Shown here: positions 1 through 9,081 of the stretch, in pieces
Layout: each line of letters opens with the position of its first letter
Position numbering within the stretch: the stretch's first letter is position 1
Assembly: GCA_011391495.1 (NCBI GenBank)
Contig: JAABQK010000008.1
Coordinates: forward strand, 1 to 64,000
Length of the DNA stretch: 64,000 nucleotides
DNA from: Hydrogenophaga sp.
GTDB taxonomy: Bacteria; Pseudomonadota; Gammaproteobacteria; Burkholderiales; Burkholderiaceae_C
Direction: 5' to 3'
Position numbers and translations under genes: made by a program
Notes under the pieces: generated by a model
Told to the model about the DNA's origin: nothing
Databases searched by the model: none
What the model saw: the letters and a program-made list of their open reading frames with translations, nothing else

Positions 1-90
1 CTGAGCATCCTCGCCAGATAGAACATCGGACGACCCAAAAGAGTGTCGAAGTTGAACGCTCGGTCGTTCTGAACTGAAAAGACCGCTCAT
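1..90 (-). CDS. possible 5' end of a gene running off the left edge
   Basis: On the minus strand an ATG at 90 opens 30 codons that stay open to the first base of the window (starts MSGLFSSERP). There is no convincing ribosome-binding site directly upstream and no family is recognisable. It may be chance; the rest of 1-123 shows nothing else. Confidence 0.2.
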   Translation of the reverse strand, partial: MSGLFSSERPSVQLRHSFGSSDVLSGEDAQ

Positions 91-123
91 GGCCGTCAAC
101 AGTCCTTGCCAATCACGACGTGC

Positions 124-525
124 TCACCTCCTAGGCCTCACCCACCACCAGGCCCCCGCCACCAGCACCGCGAACGCCGTGTACGCCGCCACGAACACCC
201 ACCAAGGTGCCTCCCAGTACAGCAGGCGCGAGAGCCAGTGTTCAATGAAGCTCTCTTGGTAGGCGGCCTGTCCGGCCCGCTGGCGCAGGGCCTGTTCCCA
301 CGCGGTCAGGGGGCAGAGCTGGCCGATCCAGGTCTGGGCGGCGATGAACAGCATCAGGCCCAGGTGGGTGAGCCGCAGGCCGCGGCGGCGCACCCAGCGC
401 CAGCCGCGTGCGCCGCCGATCAGCACCAGCGGCAACAGCCCCACCACGAACAGCACGACGCCCGCATGCAGCGCCAGCAGGGCATCGGCCAGCAGGGCGG
501 CGGTGGCGGGTGCGATGGGGTTCAT
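124..525 (-). CDS. DUF2784 family membrane protein
   Basis: A 133-residue hydrophobic protein from the ATG at 525; an in-frame start at 585 would add 20 residues that look non-coding. About three to four membrane segments are visible: residues ~8-35, ~47-65 and ~105-128. The middle holds the W-IGQLCPLT-WE pattern and an FIEHWLSR-like stretch typical of DUF2784 proteins, for which no biochemical function is established. It is the last gene downstream of the Liv-type transporter operon, about 100 bp after the substrate-binding protein gene, and could be co-transcribed. Family is fairly sure, role unknown. Confidence 0.75.
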   Translation of the reverse strand: MNPIAPATAALLADALLALHAGVVLFVVGLLPLVLIGGARGWRWVRRRGLRLTHLGLMLFIAAQTWIGQLCPLTAWEQALRQRAGQAAYQESFIEHWLSRLLYWEAPWWVFVAAYTAFAVLVAGAWWWVRPRR

Positions 526-627
526 GCGGTGGGGCAGGGATGGATGAAAAAAAGCCGCCGGCACACGGGGCGCGGCGGCTATCACGCAGGGCCTGACAAC
601 GCAGGCGGCGTGGGATTCAGCGGCTTG

Positions 628-1794
628 TTATTGGATCTTCATGTACTCGGAGGCCACTTTCCAGCGGTTGTCCTGCAGCTGGGACAGGCGGGTCGCGTTG
701 CTGCCCAGGCGCTTGGTCGGGCTGAAGCTCATCTCGGCGCTGCCGAAGATGTCCGGCGGCACCACCATGGTGTCCATGGCCTTGATGAAGCTGTCGGTGG
801 TCAGGTTCTTGCCGGCCTTGCCCGATGCTTTCAGGAAGGTGTCGACCAGGTTGTAGCCGTAGACGGAGAAGACGGTGGGGTCTTCGTTGTACTTGGTCTT
901 GTACTTGTTGGCCCAGAAGCGGATCGGCTGGGAGGCTTCGTCGGTGTAGGGGTTCTGCACCGTCATGGTGGCGTACAGGCCGTTCATGGCAGGGCCACCC
1001 AGCTTGTGGATGAGGTCGGTGTAGGCCGCGCTCGAACCCAGGAAGGTGGGGTTGAAGCCGAGGCGGCGCGCGGTGGCGATGCCGCCGATCGTCTCGCGGA
1101 TGATGGTGCCGAGCACCACGAAGTCGCACTGGGTAGAGGCCAGCTTCTGCATCTGCGACGAGAAGTCGGTCGCGCCTCGCTTGAAGCTGGTTTTCTCGGC
1201 CATCTCCATGCCGATGTCCTTGAGCCCCTCCTCGGCTCCGCGCAGCACTTCCAGGCCGAACTCGTCGTCCTGGTACATGGCGCACACCTTCTTCGCCCCC
1301 TTCTCCTTGATGAGCTTGGGCACGGCGATCTTCATCTGGTCGAAGTAGGTGGCGGCGAACGAATACTTGAGCTTGTGGAAGGGCTCGTACATCTGGCGCG
1401 CCGCCGTGACTGGGAAGAAGTTGATGACATTCTTCTGGAACTGCACCGGCATGGCGGCCATGTTCTGCGCGGTGCCGATGTGGCCCACCATGGCAAAGAT
1501 CTTGTCCTGGTTGACCAGTTTCTGCGCCGCCAGCACGGCCTTTTTCGGGTCGTAGCCCGAATCCTCCACCAGCAACCTGACCTTGCGGCCGTTCACGCCG
1601 CCCTGCTCGTTGACCTCGTCCACGCGCAGCATCATGCCCAGCCGCACCTGCTTGCCGAAACCCGCCAGCGGGCCCGACAGATCCTGGATCGAGCCGAGCA
1701 CGATCTCGTTGGCACTCACGCCCTGCGACTGCGCCGAGGCAGCGCCTGCGCCGAGCGCGAGCGCGGCGGCGATCATTGAGAAGCGGTATTTCAT
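628..1794 (-). CDS. ABC transporter substrate-binding protein, LivK type
   Basis: A 388-residue periplasmic binding protein of the branched-chain amino acid (HAAT) class. A cleavable signal peptide is clear (MKYRFSMIAAALALGAGAAS, cut after Ala-Gln) and is followed by the type-1 binding fold opening IVLGSIQDLSGPLAGFGKQV. The start at 1794 is fixed by an AGGAGACAACC ribosome-binding site; the open frame runs on upstream but only as a shadow of the ligase gene. It is encoded after the ligase gene of the same operon and would deliver the ligand to LivHMGF. Ligand unknown: such proteins bind amino acids, amides or aromatic and other carboxylic acids, and the adjacent CoA ligase favours a carboxylate. 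Confidence 0.93.
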   Translation of the reverse strand: MKYRFSMIAAALALGAGAASAQSQGVSANEIVLGSIQDLSGPLAGFGKQVRLGMMLRVDEVNEQGGVNGRKVRLLVEDSGYDPKKAVLAAQKLVNQDKIFAMVGHIGTAQNMAAMPVQFQKNVINFFPVTAARQMYEPFHKLKYSFAATYFDQMKIAVPKLIKEKGAKKVCAMYQDDEFGLEVLRGAEEGLKDIGMEMAEKTSFKRGATDFSSQMQKLASTQCDFVVLGTIIRETIGGIATARRLGFNPTFLGSSAAYTDLIHKLGGPAMNGLYATMTVQNPYTDEASQPIRFWANKYKTKYNEDPTVFSVYGYNLVDTFLKASGKAGKNLTTDSFIKAMDTMVVPPDIFGSAEMSFSPTKRLGSNATRLSQLQDNRWKVASEYMKIQ

Positions 1795-1841
1795 CGGGGT
1801 TGTCTCCTGGGTTGGCTGGGGATGAAGAGGGAGGGCGGGCA

Positions 1842-3698
1842 TCAGCGGTACATGGCGTCGATCTGGGCGGCGTATTTCTGCTGCACCAGCTTGCGCTTGA
1901 GCTTCATGGTCGGGGTCAGTTCCTCGTCTTCGGCGCTGAGCTGGGTGTCGAGCAGGAAGAATTTCTTGATCTGTTCGACGCGGGCAAACTTCTTGTTCAC
2001 GCGGTCGATCTCGGTCTGTATCAGGGCCTGGATCTCGGGCGCACGCGTCAGGCTGGCGTAGTTCGAAAACGGCACGTCGTGGTCCTGCGCAAACTTCTCC
2101 ACGTTGTCCTGGTCGATCATGATGATCACGGTGAGGTAGGGGCGCTGGTCGCCGATCACCACCGCGTCGGTCACATAGGGCGAAAACTTCAGTTCGTTTT
2201 CGAGTTCGCTGGGCGTGATGTTCTTGCCCCCTGCGGTGATGATGATGTCTTTCATGCGGTCGGTGATGCGGAAAAACCCTTCCTCGTCGACCACGCCCAC
2301 GTCGCCCGTGTGCAGCCAGCCGTCCGCATCGATCGTCTCGGCGGTTTTCTCCGGCAGGTTCAGGTAGCCCATGAAGACGTTGGGCCCGCGCACCAGGATC
2401 TCGCCGGTCTGCGGGTCCAGGCGCACCTCGTTGTACTGCGCCGCCGGGCCGATGCTGCCGGGCTTGATGCGCTCGGCCGGGATGCCGGTGGACGCACCGC
2501 AGGTTTCCGTCATGCCCCAGACCTCCAGCATGGGCACGCCCAGCGCCAGGTACCAGCGCACCAGATCGGGCGAGATGGGGGCCGCGCCGGTGACGAGGAA
2601 GCGCGCACGGTGGATGCCGATGAGCTTGCGCACGTTGTCCAGCACCAGCAGGCGGGCCAGCCGGAACTGCAGGCGCAGGCTGCCGGGCACATCCTGGCCG
2701 GCCATCACCCGCTCGGCCACACGCTGCCCCACACCGATCGCCCAGGCGTAGGCGGCCTGCTGCAGCCCGCTGGCCTCCTTGAGCGTGATCGTCACGCCCG
2801 AGTAGAACTTCTCCCACACGCGCGGCACCGCGGTGAACACCGTGGGCGCGATCTCGCGCACGTTCTCCGGCACGGTCTCCGGGTTCTCCACGAAGTTGAG
2901 CCTGGCGCCGGTGTAGAGCGAAAAATACTCGCCGCCCATGCGCTCGGCGATGTGGCACAGCGGCAGGAAGCACATGCACTCGTCGCTCTCATGGCGGGCG
3001 ATCAGCGTGTTGTAGCCGCGCACGGTGTAGACCAGTCCCTTGTGGCTGTGCATGGCGCCCTTGGGACGGCCCGTGGTGCCCGAGGTGTAGACCAGGATGG
3101 CCAGGTCGTCGGGCCGGCAGGCGGCCACGCGCGCTTCGAGCTCACCCGGATGCTGCTTCGCGTAGGCCTGACCCAGTTCGCGCAGCGCGGCCAGGCTCAT
3201 CACCTGCGGGTCGTCCAGGTCGCGCAGGCCTTCCATGTCCTCGACGATGATCTTTTTCAGCAGCGGCAACTGGGCGCGCACCTCCAGCGCCTTGTCCAGC
3301 TGTTCGTCGTCTTCGACAAACAGCACCGTGGTGCGCGAGTCCTGGCACAGGTACTGCACCTGCTCGGCCGCGTCGGTGGGGTAGATGCCGTTGGACACAC
3401 CGCCCGCGCTCAGCACGGCCAGATCGCACAGCACCCACTCGACCGTGGTGTTGGAGAGGATGGACGCGGTGTCGCGCGCTGCGAAGCCCAGCGCCATCAG
3501 GCCGTGGGCGATCTCGCTCACCGCGTCGCCGGTCTGTTGCCAGGTCCAGCTGCGCCAGATGCCGAGGTCTTTCTGCCGCATCCACACGTTCGGACTGCGC
3601 GCGCGCACCGCGTTCCAGAAGAGGGCGGGCATGGTCTCGCCCGGCATCACCACGTCGGTCCGTGGCTGGATGTTGGAGAGGTCCCAGAGGTAACTCAT
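1842..3698 (-). CDS. AMP-forming acyl-CoA ligase (long-chain type)
   Basis: A 618-residue adenylate-forming enzyme that would activate a carboxylic acid to its CoA thioester with ATP. The phosphate-binding motif YTSGTTGRPKG lies near residue 195, and GWLHTGDVG with a C-terminal lysine-containing domain follows, as in FadD15-like long-chain ligases. The start MSYLWDLSN at 3698 follows a GGTGAAC site; an upstream GTG at 3749 is less likely. It begins only 4 bp after livF ends, so it belongs to the transporter operon. Ligases placed inside Liv-type operons commonly act on the imported acid, so trapping the transported substrate as CoA ester is a reasonable inference. Confidence 0.9.
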   Translation of the reverse strand: MSYLWDLSNIQPRTDVVMPGETMPALFWNAVRARSPNVWMRQKDLGIWRSWTWQQTGDAVSEIAHGLMALGFAARDTASILSNTTVEWVLCDLAVLSAGGVSNGIYPTDAAEQVQYLCQDSRTTVLFVEDDEQLDKALEVRAQLPLLKKIIVEDMEGLRDLDDPQVMSLAALRELGQAYAKQHPGELEARVAACRPDDLAILVYTSGTTGRPKGAMHSHKGLVYTVRGYNTLIARHESDECMCFLPLCHIAERMGGEYFSLYTGARLNFVENPETVPENVREIAPTVFTAVPRVWEKFYSGVTITLKEASGLQQAAYAWAIGVGQRVAERVMAGQDVPGSLRLQFRLARLLVLDNVRKLIGIHRARFLVTGAAPISPDLVRWYLALGVPMLEVWGMTETCGASTGIPAERIKPGSIGPAAQYNEVRLDPQTGEILVRGPNVFMGYLNLPEKTAETIDADGWLHTGDVGVVDEEGFFRITDRMKDIIITAGGKNITPSELENELKFSPYVTDAVVIGDQRPYLTVIIMIDQDNVEKFAQDHDVPFSNYASLTRAPEIQALIQTEIDRVNKKFARVEQIKKFFLLDTQLSAEDEELTPTMKLKRKLVQQKYAAQIDAMYR

Positions 3699-3702
3699 GT
3701 GT

Positions 3703-4491
3703 TCACCGCCAATTTTTCTTCTTCTTCCAGCGCCGGTCGGCGCGTACACCGGCTTCCTTCATGCCGAGGTAGAACTCCTTGATGTCGTCCTTCTCACGCA
3801 GGTGGGCACAGGTGTCTTCCATGACGATGCGGCCGTTCTCCAGCACATAGCCGTAGTCGGACGCGTTGAGCGCCATGTTGGCGTTCTGTTCCACCAGCAG
3901 GATGGTGGTGCCACGCTCGCGGTTGATGCGCACCACGATCTCGAAAATTTCCTTGGTGAGTTTGGGCGAGAGGCCCAGGCTGGGTTCGTCGAGCAGGATC
4001 AGGTCCGGGTTGGCCATGAGTGCCCGGCTGATCGCCAGCATCTGCTGCTGGCCACCGGATAGCAGGCCGGCGTCCTGCGCGGAGCGCTCGCGCAGGATCG
4101 GGAAATAGTTGAACACCACCTCCATGTCGCGTGCCACACCGTCGCGGTCCTTGCGGGTATAAGCCCCCATGAGCAGGTTGTCATGCACCGAGAGCAGCGG
4201 GAACACCTCCCGCCCTTCGGGCACGTGCATCAGGCCCTGCTGGACGATGTAAGCCGGGTCTTGCGCGGTGATGTCTTCGCCCTTGAACTCGATCGAGCCC
4301 TTGCGCGGATCGATGATGCCGCTGATGGTCTTGAGGATGGTGGTCTTGCCCGCGCCGTTGGATCCCAGCACGGTGGAGATTTCGCCACGACGCACCTGCA
4401 GGCTCACGCCGCGGATCGCCTTGATCGGCCCGTAGGCGCTCTCGACGTTGAGCAGTTTCAGGACCGCGTTGTCGGTGATGGGCGCTGTCAT
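3703..4491 (-). CDS. livF: ABC transporter ATP-binding protein LivF
   Basis: A 262-residue ATPase of the HAAT importer family. It shows Walker A GSNGAGKTT (about residue 43), the signature LSGGQQQ (about 147), Walker B LILLDEPSLGL and a switch histidine replaced in context LLVEQN, the Gln-Asn form typical of LivF. The C-terminal tail is Lys/Arg/Trp-rich (RRWKKKKNWR), an oddity of unknown meaning. It works with LivG on the cytoplasmic face of LivHM. Confidence 0.94.
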   Translation of the reverse strand: MTAPITDNAVLKLLNVESAYGPIKAIRGVSLQVRRGEISTVLGSNGAGKTTILKTISGIIDPRKGSIEFKGEDITAQDPAYIVQQGLMHVPEGREVFPLLSVHDNLLMGAYTRKDRDGVARDMEVVFNYFPILRERSAQDAGLLSGGQQQMLAISRALMANPDLILLDEPSLGLSPKLTKEIFEIVVRINRERGTTILLVEQNANMALNASDYGYVLENGRIVMEDTCAHLREKDDIKEFYLGMKEAGVRADRRWKKKKNWR

Positions 4492-4495
4492 GGAG

Positions 4496-4566
4496 CCCCC
4501 ACGCTTGTCGCTCTGCGTACTGCGCTTCCCCTCAGGGGGGCTTGCGAAGCTTGGGGCGGCCAGGCG
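4496..4566 (-). repeat. intergenic repeat, family A (copy A1, reverse)
   Basis: The livG-livF gap holds a GC-rich block containing CCCCTCAGGGG; read on the minus strand it has the order GGCCGCCCCAAGC, hairpin, GCAGTACGC, GACAAGCGTGGGGGC. The same order of blocks is found at 18590-18660 and twice in 34981-35144. Confidence 0.65.
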
Positions 4567-4570
4567 GTTC

Positions 4571-5401
4571 TCATGCTGCTGTCCTCACATGGTTTTCGCG
4601 GCGCAGGCTGGACACGTCGTCCACCGACCCCAGGTAGGCCTCGATCACGCCGGGATGGCCCTGCACCTCGGCTGGCGTGCCGGTGGCGAGTTCTTCACCC
4701 ATGCTCATGGCGAGCACCCGGTCCGACACCTTTGAGACCAGCGTCATGTCGTGCTCGACCATCAGCACGGTGATGCCGAGTTCGTTCTTGATGTCGCTGA
4801 TCCAGAACGCCATGTCTTCGGTCTCCTCCACGTTCAGGCCCGAGGATGGTTCGTCGAGCAGCAGCAGCTTCGGCTCGGTGCACAGGGCGCGCGCGAGTTC
4901 CACCACCTTGCGCACGCCGTACGGCAGGCCGGCAATGAGCGATTCGCGGTGGTGCTGCAGGTTCAGGAAGTCGATCACCTGCTCGACTTTTTCGCGCGCC
5001 TCGATCTCGGCGGCGCGCGTCTTGCCGGTGAAGAAGATCTCGCTCCACAGGCCGGTCTTGCGGTGGGTGTGGCGCCCGATCAGCAGGTTCTGCAGCACGG
5101 TGGCGTGTTCGAACAGTTCGATGTTCTGGAAGGTGCGCGCAATGCCCAGGCCGGCGATCTTGTGCGGTGGCTGCTCGGTGAGCCGCAGCGTGCCCTCCGG
5201 TCCGGCGTAGTCGATCTGGCCGGCCGTGGGCGTGTAGATGCGGCTGATCAGGTTGAACACCGTGGTCTTGCCCGCGCCGTTGGGCCCGATCAACGTGAAC
5301 ACCTCGCCGCGCTTCACGTCGAAACTCACGTTGTTGACCGCCAGCACGCCGCCGAAGCGCACGCTGAGGTTCTGGGCGGAAAGAAGCAGATCGTCCGTCA
5401 T
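4571..5401 (-). CDS. livG: ABC transporter ATP-binding protein LivG
   Basis: A 276-residue ATPase partner of LivF. Walker A GPNGAGKTT is at about residue 39, the family-typical signature region reads AGLPYGVRKVVELARAL, Walker B LLLLDEPSSGLN, and the switch histidine is in MVEHDM. The insert after the Q-loop containing ARTFQNIELF is characteristic of LivG. The start MTDDLLLSAQ at 5401 was chosen because an 18-residue upstream extension lies in repeat DNA. Confidence 0.94.
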   Translation of the reverse strand: MTDDLLLSAQNLSVRFGGVLAVNNVSFDVKRGEVFTLIGPNGAGKTTVFNLISRIYTPTAGQIDYAGPEGTLRLTEQPPHKIAGLGIARTFQNIELFEHATVLQNLLIGRHTHRKTGLWSEIFFTGKTRAAEIEAREKVEQVIDFLNLQHHRESLIAGLPYGVRKVVELARALCTEPKLLLLDEPSSGLNVEETEDMAFWISDIKNELGITVLMVEHDMTLVSKVSDRVLAMSMGEELATGTPAEVQGHPGVIEAYLGSVDDVSSLRRENHVRTAA

Positions 5402-5450
5402 GAAGCACCGAAAAAGAAGAGGCATGTCGAGAGCAGGGCGTCCCGACCAG

Positions 5451-5538
5451 AACACCGCGCAACCGGCTTCGCCGGGGCGCTGGTGTTGCTCCCTTGAGGG
5501 GGGATGCGACTACACGCAGTGAGCAAGCAACGGGGGTG
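5451..5538 (+). repeat. intergenic repeat, family B (copy B1)
   Basis: Between livM and livG. Three blocks in order: AACCGGCTTCGCCGG hairpin, CCCTTGAGGGG hairpin, then a CGGGGGTGGG end. The same layout recurs at seven other places in the window (see the B2-B8 entries). Confidence 0.65.
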
Positions 5539-5540
5539 GG

Positions 5541-6617
5541 TCATTTCAAGCGATCCGATTTCTGGAAGGATTTCTGCCGCTTGAACATGCCCTTGCGGTA
5601 GAACGGAAACAGCTGGAAGTACGCGCGCACCTTGAGCCAGCGGCCATACAGGCCCATGGGTTCGAACAGCACGAAGCCGATCAGCACCAGGCCGTACACC
5701 GTGCCCTGCAGTCCGGTGGACTGGCCGATCGCTTCGGGCAGGTAGTCCTTGCCCAGCGCGATCAGCTGCGGCATGACGATCAGGAAGATGGCACCCAGGA
5801 ACGCACCGTGGATCGAGCCCAGGCCGCCGATCACCACCATCAGCAGCAGGTCGATCGACTGCACGATGCTGAACTGTTCGGGCGAGAGGAACTGGATCTT
5901 GTGCGCATACAGCGCACCCCCGATGCCGGCCAGCGCGGCCGAGATCGCAAAACTCATGGTCTTGTACCGGGCCAGGTGGATGCCCATGCTCTGGGCCGAA
6001 ATCTCCGAGTCCCGGATCGCCACAAAGGCCCGACCGGTGGACGATCGCATCAGGTTGACGATGGCGAGCGTCGAGCCCACCGCGACCACCAGGCAGAGGA
6101 AATAGAACTCGTTGGTGGAGTCGAGCTCCCAGCCGAACAGGGCCGGGTAGTTCACCATCAGCCCGGCGTTGCCACCGGTCAGGTGCTCCCAGCGAGCCAT
6201 GACCTCTTCCACGATGAAGCCGAAAGCCAGTGTCGCCATGCCCAGGTAGATGCCCTTCACGCGCAGCGCCGGCAGACCCACCACCATCCCGACAGCGGCC
6301 GAGAGCAGGCCGGCGCAGGCCAGCGCCAGCGGAAACGGCAGGCCGGCGTTGACCATGATGGCCTGCGTGTAGGCGCCCACGCCGAGGAAGGCTGCGTGGC
6401 CGAGCGAGAACAGTCCGGTGAATCCGGCCAGCAGCATCAGGCCCAGACCCACGATGGAATAGATCAGCACGAAGGTCAGCTGGGCCAGCCAGTATTCGTC
6501 GATCGTCCAGGGCGCGACCAGCAGGAACAGGCACAGCAGGCCGTACCAGAACACATGGCCGCCGTGTTTGGCGAGCCGGATGTCCTGGTCGTAGTCGGTC
6601 TTGAAGATGAATCTCAT
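5541..6617 (-). CDS. livM: branched-chain-type ABC transporter permease LivM
   Basis: A 358-residue inner-membrane permease. About nine to ten hydrophobic segments are visible from residue 22 on, with the family motif GLFSLGHAAFLGVGAY near residue 72 and a conserved GGLGSIHGAFLGA stretch near 260. The basic C-terminal tail (YRKGMFKRQKSFQKSDRLK) would be cytoplasmic. It forms the channel with LivH; 10 bp separate the two genes. Confidence 0.94.
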   Translation of the reverse strand: MRFIFKTDYDQDIRLAKHGGHVFWYGLLCLFLLVAPWTIDEYWLAQLTFVLIYSIVGLGLMLLAGFTGLFSLGHAAFLGVGAYTQAIMVNAGLPFPLALACAGLLSAAVGMVVGLPALRVKGIYLGMATLAFGFIVEEVMARWEHLTGGNAGLMVNYPALFGWELDSTNEFYFLCLVVAVGSTLAIVNLMRSSTGRAFVAIRDSEISAQSMGIHLARYKTMSFAISAALAGIGGALYAHKIQFLSPEQFSIVQSIDLLLMVVIGGLGSIHGAFLGAIFLIVMPQLIALGKDYLPEAIGQSTGLQGTVYGLVLIGFVLFEPMGLYGRWLKVRAYFQLFPFYRKGMFKRQKSFQKSDRLK

Positions 6618-6627
6618 GGGTTCTTCC

Positions 6628-7503
6628 TCAGACCTTCTTGCGCAGTTTTTCGCCGAACAGCCCGTTGGGCTTGAGCACCAGCATGATCAGCACCACGATG
6701 TAGGGCGCGATGTCCTTGAAGCCCTCGGGCAGGTAGAAACCTGCCACCGCTTCCACCACGCCGATGATGAGTCCGCCCACGATCGCGCCGGGCAGGCTGG
6801 TGAATCCACCGACCACGGCGGCGGGAAAGGCCTTGAGCCCGATGAAGCCCATGTTCGCGTGCACGAAGGTGATGGGTGCGAGCAGCAGGCCCGCAATGGC
6901 CGCCACCGCGGCGGCCAGTCCCCAGACCAGACCGTTGAGGCGCTGCACCGGAATGCCCATGTAGTACGCGGCGAGCTGGTTCTGCGAGGCGGCCTGCATG
7001 GCGATGCCCAGCTTGCTGTACCTGAACAGCGCAAACAGACCACCGCAGAGCAGGGCCGTGGCGACGATCACCACGATCTGCTCGGCCGACACCACCAGCG
7101 CCCCCAGGCGCAGCACCTCGTTGGCGTAGGGCACCGGCAGCGTGTGCGTGTCGGTGCCGATGTTGGGGATCATGGTGATCAGGCCGCGCAGCACATAGCC
7201 TACGCCGATGGTCAGCATGACGATGGAGAAGGCCGGCTGACCCAGGATGGGGCGGACCACCAGACGCTCCAGCGCCACGCCAAACAGACCCATGGCCACG
7301 ATGGCCGCCGGGACGGACAGCCAGAACGGGAAACCCAGCATGGTCATGGCGGCCAGGCCGCCGAAGGCGCCCACCATCATCAGGTCACCCTGGGCGAAAC
7401 TGACGGTTTCGGTGGCCTTGTAGATCAGCACGAAACCCAGGGCGATGAGTCCGTAGATGCAGCCCTGGGCCACACCGCTGATGAGCAGTTGCAGCAGTTG
7501 CAC
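6628..7503 (-). CDS. livH: branched-chain-type ABC transporter permease LivH
   Basis: A 291-residue permease and first gene of the minus-strand transporter operon. Eight or so membrane segments; the motif FAQGDLMMVGAF near residue 36 and the LKAFPAAVVGGFTSLPGA block near 222 identify LivH. Translation starts at GTG (7503) behind an AGGAGACAACC site identical to the one before the substrate-binding protein. The divergent gap 7504-7677 must carry its promoter, but I see no clear -35/-10 pair. Confidence 0.94.
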   Translation of the reverse strand: MQLLQLLISGVAQGCIYGLIALGFVLIYKATETVSFAQGDLMMVGAFGGLAAMTMLGFPFWLSVPAAIVAMGLFGVALERLVVRPILGQPAFSIVMLTIGVGYVLRGLITMIPNIGTDTHTLPVPYANEVLRLGALVVSAEQIVVIVATALLCGGLFALFRYSKLGIAMQAASQNQLAAYYMGIPVQRLNGLVWGLAAAVAAIAGLLLAPITFVHANMGFIGLKAFPAAVVGGFTSLPGAIVGGLIIGVVEAVAGFYLPEGFKDIAPYIVVLIMLVLKPNGLFGEKLRKKV

Positions 7504-7677
7504 GCTGGTTGTCTCCTGTTGTTATCCGAAACTGGTGTGCTGCAGGCGGTGTGGCACGCGACCCCGGTGTCTTGCTGGTTTATAGCTGTCGTCCACGGGA
7601 CTGACGCTAGGGGTTGTCCCCGATCACCAGTCGCCCATGTGCCAGCAAGATGGTCCCCACCCCATCGGACCGCATCC

Positions 7678-9081
7678 ATGACATCCATACGCATCGGCGC
7701 CGGACTCGGTTTCTATGGCGACAACTGGGAGCCGGTGGCCGCGAGCATCGAACGCGGCGGCGTGCAGTTCATCGCCAGCGACCACCTGGCCGAGCTCACG
7801 CTGGCCATCCTGCAGAAGGACCGCCAGCGCGATCCGGCGCTCGGCTATGCACGCGACGTGGTGCCCATGCTGCTGCGCCTGTGGCCGCTGATGCACGAAC
7901 GCGGCGTGCGCTTCGTCTGCAACGCCGGCGGGCTGAACCCGGCGGGTGCGGCGCAGGCGGTGCGGGCCGCGTTCGCGGCCAGGGGCTGGAAGGCGCGCAT
8001 CGCAGTGGTGACGGGCGATGACGTGTTGCCGCGCCTGCAGGACACTGCCAGGCCGGCGGCCGATCTGGCGCACCTGTTCACCGGCGAGCCGGTGGCGCAG
8101 GTGCGGGATCGGCTGGTGTTCGGCAACGCCTACCTGGGCGCAGCGCCCATCGTTCAGGCATTGGACGCGGGCGCCGACATCGTGATCACCGGCCGCGTGG
8201 CCGATGCCGCACTGTTCCTCGGCCCGCTGGTGCATGCTCTGGGCTGGAAGCTGGAAGGGGCCACCGGGCCGCAAGACCTGAACCGCCTCGCGCAGGGCCT
8301 CACCGTGGGGCATCTGCTCGAATGCTCGGGCCAGGGCAGCGGCGGCAATTTCGGCAGCCAGGGCGCCTGGCAGGCGATTCCCGATCTGGCGCACATCGGC
8401 TACCCCATCGCCGAGGTCTGGGAGGACGGCACCGCGCTCATCACCAAGGCACCGGGCACGGGAGGGCGCATCAACTTCGACACGGTGCGCCAGCAGTTGC
8501 TCTACGAGGTGCACGACCCGCACGCCTACCACTCGCCCGACGTGCTGCTGGACATGAGCGGCATCCACCTGCACGACGAGGGCCACGACCGGGTGCGCCT
8601 GACCGGTGCGCGCGGCCAGCCGCCGGGCGACCAGCTCAAGGTGGTGGCCGGCTTCCGCGACGGCTACAAGGCCGAGGTGACCTGGGGCTTCTCGTGGCCC
8701 GATGCCTGGGACAAGGCGCAGGGCGCCATCGCCACCATCCGCCAGCTGCTGAAAGACAAACGGGTGCCGCACGACGAGCTGTTTGTCGAATACCCGGGCC
8801 TGAACTCGGCCCACGGCGCGCTGGCACCGCGGCCCGCTGCCTCCGAGCTCAACGGCATGAACGAAATCTGGACGCGGCTGGTGCTGCGCACGCCGGAAAA
8901 ATCGGCTGCCGACGGCTTTGGCCGTCTGTTTCCGTGGCTGGCCCTGAGCGGCCCGGCCTACACCTGCGGCTTCCACGGCCTGCACAACACCAGCGAGCTG
9001 CTGGGCATCTGGCCCACGCTGATTCCGCGCGCGCTGGTGGAACCGGGTGTCAGCGTCGAGCTGGTGGAGAGCGCCGCATGA
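7678..9081 (+). CDS. AtuA-family protein (acyclic terpene utilisation AtuA, former DUF1446)
   Basis: A 467-residue protein starting MTSIRIGAGLGFYGD. The N-terminal GAGLGFYGDNWEPVAASIERG, the CNAGGLNPAG region (~residue 82) and the DIVITGRVADAALFLGPL block (~163) are the hallmark of AtuA/DUF1446 proteins, named from the citronellol/geraniol pathway of Pseudomonas but of undefined biochemistry. The long open frame upstream of 7678 is only a shadow of livM/livH. Stop and next start overlap (ATGA). Many family members occur in clusters for branched acid or terpene acyl-CoA degradation; no geranyl-CoA carboxylase is in this window, so the substrate stays open. Confidence 0.88.
   Translation: MTSIRIGAGLGFYGDNWEPVAASIERGGVQFIASDHLAELTLAILQKDRQRDPALGYARDVVPMLLRLWPLMHERGVRFVCNAGGLNPAGAAQAVRAAFAARGWKARIAVVTGDDVLPRLQDTARPAADLAHLFTGEPVAQVRDRLVFGNAYLGAAPIVQALDAGADIVITGRVADAALFLGPLVHALGWKLEGATGPQDLNRLAQGLTVGHLLECSGQGSGGNFGSQGAWQAIPDLAHIGYPIAEVWEDGTALITKAPGTGGRINFDTVRQQLLYEVHDPHAYHSPDVLLDMSGIHLHDEGHDRVRLTGARGQPPGDQLKVVAGFRDGYKAEVTWGFSWPDAWDKAQGAIATIRQLLKDKRVPHDELFVEYPGLNSAHGALAPRPAASELNGMNEIWTRLVLRTPEKSAADGFGRLFPWLALSGPAYTCGFHGLHNTSELLGIWPTLIPRALVEPGVSVELVESAA

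Noticed and set aside
106-1779. 557-codon plus-strand open frame opposite livK
   Set aside because: Shadow frame in high-GC DNA: His/Gln/Arg-rich product with no domain, opposite a gene with clear signal peptide and motifs. Many similar long frames (for example 21006-22064, 46133-47272, 49816-51780) were rejected for the same reason.
6601-7677. Long N-terminal extension of the AtuA gene and comparable extensions of livK, rsmH, murE and the RNase II gene
   Set aside because: The extra parts run antisense to or out of frame with other real genes and lack homology; family-typical starts and ribosome sites or coupled stops decide for the internal starts.
7504-7677. Recognisable regulator site between livH and the AtuA gene
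   Set aside because: No inverted repeat or -35/-10 pair of convincing quality was seen on either strand.
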